From Paenibacillus albicereus (GTDB taxonomy: Bacteria > Bacillota > Bacilli > Paenibacillales > Paenibacillaceae): a DNA stretch of 64,000 bases. The stretch covers positions 4,709,001 to 4,773,000 of the forward strand of contig NZ_CP051428.1 of NCBI RefSeq assembly GCF_012676905.1, given 5' to 3'. Under the pieces are notes generated by a model. The model was not told the origin of the DNA and made no database searches. It saw nothing but the letters and a program-made list of their open reading frames with translations. The stretch's first letter is position 1. Each line of letters begins with the position of its first letter. Both the position numbers and the translations under genes were made by a program. Shown in pieces: positions 32,720-41,700 of the stretch.

Positions 32720-35269
32720 TTAATTGTTGATCAAGAACCAATTCATTTCCTGGGAGGCAATAAGAATTGAAGATCCTTGGAAAACATCATAAAGATTCAC
32801 CTTGAACTTGCTGTTGGTGCGGACTTTGTTTTGAATCTCTGGATCGTTGAACAACATTTTGAGCGGGATGTCTGTTCCTTCTTTTAAAACCTCATCTTGA
32901 GATCCTTCCAAAGCCGATGCGAGATCGAACGTTTTGGAATAAGTCAGCTGGTTCGTATCTTGATTGACAAATTCGACCTTTAGTTTGTGGGTTCCGGCAA
33001 TCGCTTCATAAGTGGCATCTCGTTCAAGCGAATAGACCGTCTCCAGCTTGAGCCCCGCGACGCTGTACATGTCTTTGACGTCATAGAACGCGCTCGTCTT
33101 GGCCATCGAGATTCCGAACCCGCCGACTTGAAGCTCTTTTAATTGACTTGCGACACTCTCGCTGGTCTGACCCATCTGGTACGAAACCGGCTTGACCAGC
33201 AGTGGCGACGTGCCGCTGCTAGGACTCGAGTTTCCTCCGGTACCAGTCCCCGAACCTCCATTTTCGCCGGAAGGAGGATTTGTTGTTTCTGTGGCAATAG
33301 CCTGTCCCATCACCAGTTTGAAATCGCTGGCGTCAAAGGCGCGCGGAAGAGTGGTCCATGCCGATATCAGAGCTTTGCCTTTCGAACTGATGCGTTCTTT
33401 GACCTCGCCATAGGTAACGGGGACAATCAATCCGTTTTTGTCGACCAAATAACCACCAAGTTTCGCCATTCCGGCAGCTCGGGCTTCCTCATTAATTCCC
33501 TCAAACTCCGCATAGAACGTTTGAGTCCCTACGCCTTTATAGACGGCATTCCGCTTCAGCTTGAATGTCGCTTTCCGTCCGCTTCCCGCAATGACGTAAT
33601 CGGTCAAATTGCCGAGAACGGGAATCTCGGATAACTGCTGACCTGTAAATTGATAAAGCATTTTGCCGGGCTTATCTGTCGCGGCTTCCGTGGCAACAAA
33701 GGCGATTTGGCTGATCGTCGTGCTATATGGAATATCCGCGGCTACGACAGCCTCATAACTGGCGCCTGGAGCAAGTACAAGTGCAGAATCCAGGCCAAGC
33801 GCTTTTTGCTCGCTGCCGATTTTGACGCCATTGACCATGAAGTATCCGCCAAGCGCCGGAACTTGCTTGGCAACGGCACTGTTGTTCGTTATGGCAATGC
33901 CTGCGACCAGCTTATCCTGATCGACTCCAGAGGTTCGTGTTACGGTTTTTAGTTGGATGCTATAGTCCTTGTAACTAAAAGCTGTTCCTAGTCCTCCTTC
34001 CAATGAAGCTGTCTTGACGATGTAGGAAGCAATGACATAGGATTTCTCTTTATCGGTCGCCTGAGATTTCATGACGAGCTCGGCTTTAGCCAGACTCGCG
34101 TCTGCAGGCAGTGTTCCCATTAGCGCCAGCGACTTCCCGATTCCCGGCAGTAAGCTTGAATTTTCTTCTTTGGCATAAGACAGCGCATAGCTCTTGCCGT
34201 TCTCGGTCACGAGATAGAAATCGAACGTTCCGGCCGCTACAGCTGTCGTTCCTGCATTGGTCAACGAAAAATCGAGCGCAACGGATTGCCCTTCCGCATC
34301 TTGACTGACGATGGCATTTCCGGCTTTCGTTGTAATCGGCTGTCCTTCTACGTAGATGCTCCGAGGCTGTCCTGCGGTTGAAGCCGCCTGTACTTTCAAG
34401 GATGGAAGTCGAAAGACGCCTGTCGGGAGCTTGATCTTTGTCGCCTCGTCATTCAAGGAAGGAACGAGCGTCAAAGGCTTTGCAACTACCGCTAACGGGA
34501 GCGTGGACCGAAGCGTAATGATCTTCCTCTCCCGCGGCTGGATCGTCATCGTTTCCAAGCTTGGAGAGGAAACATTATAGACGGAAAGGCTCTCGGTCTG
34601 AATATTGAACGACAGCTTAGACAAATCAATTACCTGCTGTCCGACATTCTCCAGCAAATAGTTGATGGTGACATAGCCATTGTCCTTGTCCTTGGATATG
34701 TAGGCTTGCTTGACCGCTCCTTTGAGCTTGCCGCTGCCGTAAACCATGATGCCTGGTTGAAAAGCGGCAATCTTATCGGTTCCTTGAGAAGGATAGGAGA
34801 TTGTGCCCAGTCTCTTTTCATAGTTGGAAGAAGAGAAATCCCACTTGATGATATCAAAAGACAGGTCCGTGAGCTTGGTAGCGGAGTCGACTACCGCATA
34901 GTAAGTCAGATACTGTGTACTGTTGGCCGGAACGGATGTTTTCTCTTTGTCTCCTTCAATTACAGTCGCCTTGAACGATTTGCCCGATTTGGATTTGACT
35001 CGAATCCAGTAATCCAGCAGATCCATGGATCTCGAGCTTTTGTTTGTAATCATCACCGTATAAGCGAGAAGTTTCCCCTTGTCCTGCATAAGGAAATGCG
35101 CGTCTCTTATGCTTAGCGAGCCTCCCGTCAAGCCAACCGCTTGGCCCGACAGCGTCACGCTCTTTGCTGCATTTGCAACAGGCATTCCGTTTCCTGAGAT
35201 CGTGCCCCCCAGCAGCAATCCTGCCGCAGTAAACGCAGTCAATCCCGTCTTCATCCAATTTCGCTTCAC
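32720..35269 (-). CDS. Large exported protein of unknown function
   Basis: 849 residues from the GTG at 35269, which has AGGAGGG 6 bases upstream; the upstream ATG (35290) lies across that ribosome site. Signal peptide KTGLTAFTAAGLLLGGTISG, mature start near ANAAKS. The mature part is all-beta, with recurring phrases such as LLAYTVMITNKSSRSMDL, VTINYLLENVGQQVIDLSKL, VALDFSLTNAGTTAVAAGTF and LVAGIAITNNSAVAKQVPAL: four to five similar Ig-like modules resembling extracellular DUF4352-like domains. A SGENGGSGTGTGGNSSPSSG linker precedes a ~150-residue C-terminal domain. No SLH or LPxTG anchor is visible. Composition is more AT-rich than most of the window. Confidence 0.75.
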   Translation of the reverse strand: MKRNWMKTGLTAFTAAGLLLGGTISGNGMPVANAAKSVTLSGQAVGLTGGSLSIRDAHFLMQDKGKLLAYTVMITNKSSRSMDLLDYWIRVKSKSGKSFKATVIEGDKEKTSVPANSTQYLTYYAVVDSATKLTDLSFDIIKWDFSSSNYEKRLGTISYPSQGTDKIAAFQPGIMVYGSGKLKGAVKQAYISKDKDNGYVTINYLLENVGQQVIDLSKLSFNIQTESLSVYNVSSPSLETMTIQPRERKIITLRSTLPLAVVAKPLTLVPSLNDEATKIKLPTGVFRLPSLKVQAASTAGQPRSIYVEGQPITTKAGNAIVSQDAEGQSVALDFSLTNAGTTAVAAGTFDFYLVTENGKSYALSYAKEENSSLLPGIGKSLALMGTLPADASLAKAELVMKSQATDKEKSYVIASYIVKTASLEGGLGTAFSYKDYSIQLKTVTRTSGVDQDKLVAGIAITNNSAVAKQVPALGGYFMVNGVKIGSEQKALGLDSALVLAPGASYEAVVAADIPYSTTISQIAFVATEAATDKPGKMLYQFTGQQLSEIPVLGNLTDYVIAGSGRKATFKLKRNAVYKGVGTQTFYAEFEGINEEARAAGMAKLGGYLVDKNGLIVPVTYGEVKERISSKGKALISAWTTLPRAFDASDFKLVMGQAIATETTNPPSGENGGSGTGTGGNSSPSSGTSPLLVKPVSYQMGQTSESVASQLKELQVGGFGISMAKTSAFYDVKDMYSVAGLKLETVYSLERDATYEAIAGTHKLKVEFVNQDTNQLTYSKTFDLASALEGSQDEVLKEGTDIPLKMLFNDPEIQNKVRTNSKFKVNLYDVFQGSSILIASQEMNWFLINN

Positions 35270-35362
35270 GACATACCCTCCTGAATCCATATAGCTCTTA
35301 GACGCAGAGAATCTCTCCTTTGTTTCTGTTATTTACCGGCTGCGCCAACTTTTGTGAACAAC

Positions 35363-35399
35363 AAAAAAAAGAGCAAGCAGGAAATCCTGCTTGCTCTTT
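35363..35399 (-). terminator. S-layer gene terminator
   Basis: On the minus strand a 15-bp stem AAAGAGCAAGCAGGA/TCCTGCTTGCTCTTT followed by a further T-run; 20 bases after the S-layer stop. Very strong. Confidence 0.95.
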
Positions 35400-35418
35400 G
35401 GGGATGATGGCCGGTTGA

Positions 35419-38172
35419 TTAGTTGACAACAACCGTCGTCGTAGCGGTTACGCCCGTGTTCGTTACGAACGTGATCGTAGCCGTTCCTTTTTTCTTGCCC
35501 GTAACAGCGCCTTCTTGATTAACGGTAGCGATGTCCGTGTTGGAAGAAGAGAAGTATCCGACTGGAGCTACTTCAACACCGTATTGGTCTTTGACCTTCA
35601 CGGATACCGTAGTGGAACCAGTGAACTCGTACTCGGATTTACCGAATTCAACCGTTTTTGCAACCGGTGCGTCTTCGGAAACCGTCACTTCTTGCGTTGC
35701 AACAGCAGAGTTGCCAACGTAAGCCGTAATCGTAGCTTTACCTGCTTTTTTACCTACCACTTTGTTGCCGCTCACTCCAGCAACCGTGATGTCCGAGCTG
35801 GATACGAAGGCAGGAGCGGAGGATGCCAGAGCAACCGTAACGCCTGCGGACGTTTTACCGGTCAGGGTAACCGTCTTCGCATATGCAGCACGAGCGTCTT
35901 TGTCTGCGTAAGCCGTACCGACAGATTTGATCTCGTACGATTTAACAGCACTGGACTCTACTACATCAACGGTGAACGCGTAGGACTCAGCGTTAGCCGT
36001 CTTGGACTTAACCGTCACCGTTGCAGAGCCAGACTTGTCAGCTGCAGCGACCAGTTGACCGCCCGTGTAGTTCAGCAGGCCTTCAACATCGGATTTGACT
36101 TCAACCGTATAGGTATCAGCTGCAGCCGTGGAAGTGCGGCCGTAGTTATCAACCAGCGTGATGTTGTCTTTGCCGAAGTCGACTTTGGCGCCATCTTCGA
36201 GAGTCGTGATGACATCTTTAACGCCGTTCACGCCGGTCGTGTAAGATGCTTTTTGAATCTGTACAGACAGCGTGGAAGGAGCGGAAACGCTCGTTTTACC
36301 GCGTGCCACGATGTACGTGTAGCCTTCTTGCGTGAACTTCAGGACGAGTTCGCCTTTAGCATTCACTTTCGGGTAGTTTGCTTCCAGGTAGTTGGCGTTG
36401 AATTCCAGTTGGCTCAGGTCAAGAGCCGTACCTTTGATCTCGCCACCGAAGGAGTCGGAAGCTACGAACGGGAAGACCACTTCTTCGCCCGCTACCACGA
36501 GGGAGCTAGGAGCGCCGATTTGGAAATCTTTCACGACAGCAGCGCCAGCAACGTTAATGATGATGGACTTGGAGATGCCCGCGCTTGGGTTGCTGATCGT
36601 CAGCGTCGTGGATCCAGCAGCTTTCGCCGTGAATTTCAGTACGCCTTTGCTGTCAACGGTGATTTTCTCAACAACGCGGTTGTCGCTGTTGTAGAAGAAC
36701 AGACCGTCTTTGTCTTTGTAGTTGCTGTATACGTTAGCAGCTACGCCGTCTTTGAAGTTGATGTCGCCAGCCGTCAGCGTAATTGCTTGGCCGTTAGCAT
36801 CTTTCAGCGTCAGCGGGATGATGAGGCCCGTTTCGCCAGCGGAGATGCGGGATTTGCCAGCCAGCGGCTGAACTTCGCCCAGGTCAAGAACCGTAGCCGT
36901 GGAGCCCGTTACGACGTTCAGCGTTTTAGAAACGCTGAGGCCAGTGGATGGAGCAACAGCCGTTACGGCAATCTTGTCGTTCGGGTTAGCGCCGGAAGTT
37001 TTGAGGTTCACCTTGCCAGCAGAAACCGTGATCGTTTTCGAAGGTTGTGTCGTGTTGTAGGCTTGAACGTATGTGCTGTTTGTAGCCGTTACGTCTTCAC
37101 CGAATTGGTTAAGAACTTTTACGCCCAGGTCTACGTTGTCCGCCAGTTGAAGAGCAGGGGCCGTAACGTCGATTTTTGTAGCTGCGCTTGCAGCGACTTT
37201 AACCGAGAACGGAGTGTCCGAGCCTTTAACCGTCAGCGTGTAGTCGCCTACAGGCAGGTATACAGCAGACAGGACAACGGATTTGTTGTCGTCAGCGTAT
37301 TTAGCCGTTACAGGGAACGTAGACAGGTTGGATTTCAGCGTATAGCCGCCATCCATGTACGTTTTTTCAGTAGCCGTCAGCGCTCGGTTGAATTTAACCG
37401 TGATCGCTTTCGCGCCGGATTGAGCCGCTTCCGTAGCTTTAACGGCTTGCAGCGTCACTTTCACATCGTACGATTTGCCGTTGTAGGAAACCGCAACCGT
37501 CGTTTCTTTACCGACTTCCAGTGCCGTCGTCAGCGTTTGCTTCACGACTTGGTTGTCGGAGAAAGTAACCTCGATGTTCGTAGCGTCGACAGCAACAGCG
37601 GACTTGACGGATACAGCTGCATCCGACAGATCGTAGATTGCTTCAACAACTTGACCGCGGGTAGCGGCTACTTTGTAGGAAGCAGCGGAATCGATGAGGC
37701 CAGCGTCGATAGCGGCTGCTACGTAGCCTTTTGCCCAAGCGCTTACTGCTCCGGATACGGCGCCGTCAGCTTTAGGCTGCAGGCCAGCTGCGATAACGAG
37801 CGTTTTCGCAACTTGCTCAACCGTCAGGGACTGGGAAGGTCCGAACAGGTTGTTGCCGAGGCCGTTCAGGTAGCCGGCTTTCGTGCCAGCGCCGATGAAG
37901 CCTTTAGCCCAGTGAGTTGCCGATACGTCCTTGTAGTTTGCTGCAGCGGCGTCTTGCGTCAGGCCGTTGAGCAGTACGAGAACTTTGGAGAACTCAGCGC
38001 GCGTGATGTTCTTCGTCAGGCCAGCCGTACCGTCCGGATAGCCAGACAGGATTCCAGCTTGCTTCAGAGCATCGAATTTCTGTTGCGGGGACAGTTCAGC
38101 CGCGAAAGCGGAGCTTGCGAATACGGAAGTTACGAGTGCGCCTGTAACGACCAGGGATAAACTTTTCTTCAT
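35419..38172 (-). CDS. Main S-layer protein with N-terminal SLH domains
   Basis: 917 residues. Signal peptide KKSLSLVVTGALVTSVFASS with AFA cleavage site, then three SLH modules (residues ~26-190: FDALKQAGILSGYPDGTAGL with ITRAEFSKVLVLLNG; AKGFIGAGTKAGYLNGLGNN; WAKGYVAAAIDAGLIDSA). The rest is Thr/Val/Ala-rich Ig-like domains ending in two Big_2-like repeats (ITVAGVSGNKVVGKKAGKAT, ATVNQEGAVTGKKKGTATIT). Low Cys, few bulky residues and a narrow codon set suggest very high expression, as for an S-layer. AGGAGG lies 13 bases and AAAGG about 2 bases before the ATG at 38172. An in-frame ATG at 38250 with GGGGGTG upstream would add 26 residues. Confidence 0.92.
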   Translation of the reverse strand: MKKSLSLVVTGALVTSVFASSAFAAELSPQQKFDALKQAGILSGYPDGTAGLTKNITRAEFSKVLVLLNGLTQDAAAANYKDVSATHWAKGFIGAGTKAGYLNGLGNNLFGPSQSLTVEQVAKTLVIAAGLQPKADGAVSGAVSAWAKGYVAAAIDAGLIDSAASYKVAATRGQVVEAIYDLSDAAVSVKSAVAVDATNIEVTFSDNQVVKQTLTTALEVGKETTVAVSYNGKSYDVKVTLQAVKATEAAQSGAKAITVKFNRALTATEKTYMDGGYTLKSNLSTFPVTAKYADDNKSVVLSAVYLPVGDYTLTVKGSDTPFSVKVAASAATKIDVTAPALQLADNVDLGVKVLNQFGEDVTATNSTYVQAYNTTQPSKTITVSAGKVNLKTSGANPNDKIAVTAVAPSTGLSVSKTLNVVTGSTATVLDLGEVQPLAGKSRISAGETGLIIPLTLKDANGQAITLTAGDINFKDGVAANVYSNYKDKDGLFFYNSDNRVVEKITVDSKGVLKFTAKAAGSTTLTISNPSAGISKSIIINVAGAAVVKDFQIGAPSSLVVAGEEVVFPFVASDSFGGEIKGTALDLSQLEFNANYLEANYPKVNAKGELVLKFTQEGYTYIVARGKTSVSAPSTLSVQIQKASYTTGVNGVKDVITTLEDGAKVDFGKDNITLVDNYGRTSTAAADTYTVEVKSDVEGLLNYTGGQLVAAADKSGSATVTVKSKTANAESYAFTVDVVESSAVKSYEIKSVGTAYADKDARAAYAKTVTLTGKTSAGVTVALASSAPAFVSSSDITVAGVSGNKVVGKKAGKATITAYVGNSAVATQEVTVSEDAPVAKTVEFGKSEYEFTGSTTVSVKVKDQYGVEVAPVGYFSSSNTDIATVNQEGAVTGKKKGTATITFVTNTGVTATTTVVVN

Positions 38173-38395
38173 AACCTTTTTGTCTCCTCCTCTAACCTGC
38201 TTAAGTATGTGAGAGTGTTTGGTGGAACTATGAGTGCTCTTTGTACTCATCTGTTGTGTCACCCCCTTCCCAGAGTGTGGGAGCAGTATAATATAGAAAA
38301 ATGTCTGCTTCATGCTGTAGACACGTGTGAAAACATGTCGCAGAAACTCGTAGAATCAAGTAGAAAATAATGGAAACCTGTCAAACCACTAAACC

Positions 38396-38424
38396 ATTAT
38401 ACAATGGGCTAGTAGAGGCAGTAA
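38396..38424 (-). promoter_or_regulatory. Candidate sigma-A promoter of the S-layer gene
   Basis: On the minus strand TTACTG (38424-38419), 17 bases, TATAAT (38401-38396). Perfect -10, weak -35. A TTGACA 14 bases further downstream has no matching -10. Other promoters in the leader are possible. Confidence 0.4.
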
Positions 38425-38741
38425 AGAGGGAGATGAGAATATGTTCCATTTCCATCGGAGTTACCGGAGCAAGGGGATATAGCGCCCTGGGCCGGTTCCG
38501 CTGCCTTTCAGGATTCCGTTCTGCGCGACTCCATGTACTTAAACGCAGGGCATTTCGAAAAGTTGCGAGACGCCGGAACTTTTTTTTCTTAATCTTGCCT
38601 GTCATTTTGCTATGTATTACCTTCATGCGTACTTCTTGGCTGCAGTCCTAGTATAACTTGGTTAACCTGGCTCCGTCGACTCGAAACTTTTTCCAACGTT
38701 CGAATTTTGTCGAAGCAGGAAATTTCATACAAGTTTTGAGA

Positions 38742-38775
38742 AAGAGACTGCAAAGGGAACCCTTTTGCAGTCTCT
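38742..38775 (-). terminator. Terminator of the 1361-residue SLH protein gene
   Basis: On the minus strand AGAGACTGCAAA-AGGG / CCC-TTTGCAGTCTCT, then TTCTC. 23 bases after the stop codon. Confidence 0.85.
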
Positions 38776-38797
38776 TCTACTAATATTACGATAATTC

Positions 38798-41700
38798 TTA
38801 ATTGATTTTAGGCAAGCGCTTCAGTCCGACCAGCACTTTTCCAAGAATGATGCCGGAGTCGGAACGAAGCAGGTTCGCCTTCGGCTCGAAGACATAGCCG
38901 TTCTTCGGATTGGAGCTGTCTACCGGAGAGCCTTGGATGTAGCCCTTCTGGTAGATCGCCAGCACCGAGGCACGGGCGTAGTAGTCGATGCCGCTGTAGT
39001 CCTTGAACGCTTTTTGCAGCGCCTTCTCGATCTTGGCCGGGTCTGTCTCCAGCTTAAGCTTGAGGGCCCGGGCCAGGATGACGGCCGCATCCTCGCGGGT
39101 CAAGTTGCTCGTCGGCTCGAAGGTTTTCGGCGCCTTGCCGCGGATATAGCCTTCATTGAACGCGGTCTCGATATAACGGTAGTCCCACAGCGCGGTGCTC
39201 TCGACGCCGACGTCGTTGAACAGCCGCTTTGACGGATCGGTGTTGTAGTTGAGCTGCGCGCCGAGAGCCTTGACCATCATCGTGGCGAACTCGCCGCGCG
39301 ACGTGTACAGGCTGGATCCGAACTCATCGAGGCCTGCCGCGTTCATGAAGCCTTTGGCATACATCGCCTCAAGGTAGTTGCGCGCATAAGGATGCGACGT
39401 AATGTCGAGATAGGAATATTTCAACTGTCCCACGACATAATAACCGAACTCGCGGAACGGTACCGTAACAGTATTCTTCTTCGTGTCCACGACGCCGCCC
39501 AGGTTCACCCACTCCGGCTTTTTCGGATCGAAGTGGAACACGGTAATGAATGTTCCGTTCGCGTCGACGATATTGCTGTCGTAAGACAGCGTCAGCTTGG
39601 CTTCTTTCGAAGCAATAAGCTCACGATTAATGGGGCGATCTACGTAGGACGGAAGATCGGCCGTAGGATATTGATAAGGATCGATGCCGTACGTCAACGG
39701 ATCATTGATGCTGTCCGTCTGCGGATTGTCCGCCATGCCCGCGTCAATCCAGAACACTTTGCCCGCCTTGTTGAAATTCGATGAGAACGTGTTCTCGAAC
39801 ATATTGCCGAGACTTTCGAGAATCAGGTCGAAGTTGGCCGGAGGCACTTCGAACTCATGCCGGTCGACGACGCCATCGGCCGGATTGGCGATGCCGAACA
39901 GCAGGCGGTGTCCGGTGAACACCTGGTTCTTGAGCTTCTCCGGCACGTTGTAGTCGCGGCGGATGAGCGTCGTCGATTTCGGGAAGGTCAGCTGCAGCTC
40001 GCCCTCGAACAGCTTGTGCGAACTCTTCATCTCTTCCATGAACCCTGCGCCTGGAATGTTGGTCGGCGCATAAGTGACGGTGATCGTGCCGTTGATCGAA
40101 TCGTTGTCGTTGGCGATCGTGAACTTCAAGTCGTTCTTGCCCGCCTTGAGGCCGCTGATGACCACGCGATAGGCCGTCGTGTAGTCGACCGTGCCGTCGT
40201 TGTCGGCGTCATAAGCGATTTTTTCGCCGTTCAGTTTGTTCACCGTAACCGTCTTGGCGCTAGGCGCGTCGATGACGACCTCGACGAAGTTCTGGTTGAC
40301 GATGCGCTTGCTGTTCAGCGGGCGCAGGATTTTGTACGGCAGCGCCGTAGGATCGACCTCCAGGCGGTAGCTGGCGCGCGCGCCGGCTTCGCCGTTGTTG
40401 TAGACGTAGAAGTTGTACACGCTGGACGTGCCGTCCTTGCTCAGGTACTGGTTGGACAGTACCCAGGAGAACGTCTGCGTCTTGAGATCATAAGTGACGA
40501 CGAGCTTGGGAACGCGCTCACCCTGCTTTGGAATCTCCGGGAGGGTGCTGCCGGTATTAATCGTTCCGACGGATTGCTGGTCTTTGGGCAGTCCCGTATC
40601 AATGACGCGAAGCTCCTTTGCCAGCGTCCAAACGATAGGCGCCGTCATGTTGCTGCCTTCGATCTTCAGGATGAATTTGCTTTTGTCGATCGTGTTGCTG
40701 GTAATTGCAGTAGTAGCGGCTTCAATACTTGTGCCTAAATCAATGAAGTCGAACGTTCCGTGCACGTTCATATAAGGTTCCTTGGTCGTGAACACGCTGC
40801 CCGATTTCGGGAAGTTCGGATCGTTGGCCAGCGGAGCCGGCATATCGCTGCTGTACGGATAGATGCTGTCCGCCTCTACGGGAATGACCGGCAGGTTGAC
40901 TTGGTTGAGGAAAATAGTGATTGAGTTCTCGTAGTTGTTCTTGCTTCCCTTGTAGACGAACTTCAGATTGAAGGCGCCAGCGGACTTCATGATCTCCTTG
41001 GCGGCTGCTAATCCTACTGTCGTCGCTTTAAACGAATTTATCGCTCCGTTCTGCTCAATAGCGATTGGCGCGTTGTTGATGTAGAAGAACATCGTCTGAG
41101 GCTTGCCGTCTCCTGACGGAGCATAGCGGACATCAGAGAGATCGTTCAAGTTGGTCAACGTTGCGGAGAAATTTTTGAATTTATCTGCAACGATCGTATC
41201 CAGCTGGGTTGCTTTCGTTGAGTCGTAGTCGATTTTCATCGTGTCGTAGATGCTGTCATATTTGAGGAACGGTCCGAACAGCATGTTGAACGTGACCGCA
41301 CCCGATATTGAAGCGTTGTTGTCATACTGGAACGTCACCGTCTGCGTGCCCTCGTACGGCAGCTTCGTAAAGACGATGAGCTTGCGCACGAACGTCTTGT
41401 TGACGCCGTTGACCGTTTTGGTGACGGTTGTCGTATACGTCTGGCTGTCATCGATCGGTTGATTGGTCGAAGTATACGTCGTTTCCTTGCCGTTGATATC
41501 CGTTATCTTCGACACGGACAAGGGAGAAGTCGTGTCCGACGAGTTGCCGATCAGCACCTCGACCGCCAGCGGCGTATCGTAGATATTCACGCCGGTGAGC
41601 GGCTTGCTCTCGTTGTTGCGGTCCTGCGTCGTTTTATAATTCGGGATGTAATTGATTTCGCTGATGAACGGAGCCGTCGAATTGCGCAGCGTGAACTTGA

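Larger units (their letters stand above)
38173..38797. other. Long non-coding region upstream of the S-layer gene
   Basis: A 625-base AT-rich gap. It holds the S-layer leader (over 200 bases if the TATAAT at 38401-38396 is the promoter), the terminator of the next SLH gene at 38742-38775, and no convincing gene. Long leaders and several promoters are usual for S-layer genes. Confidence 0.6.

Noticed and set aside
35515-38160. 881-residue plus-strand open frame
   Set aside because: Complement of the S-layer gene. Composition (Arg, Phe, Cys, Asn) is that of an antisense shadow, there is no ribosome site, and the S-layer frame has SLH motifs.
38381-38651. Small ORFs on both strands upstream of the S-layer gene
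   Set aside because: No ribosome sites, mutual overlap, and atypical composition; the region fits a promoter and leader instead.
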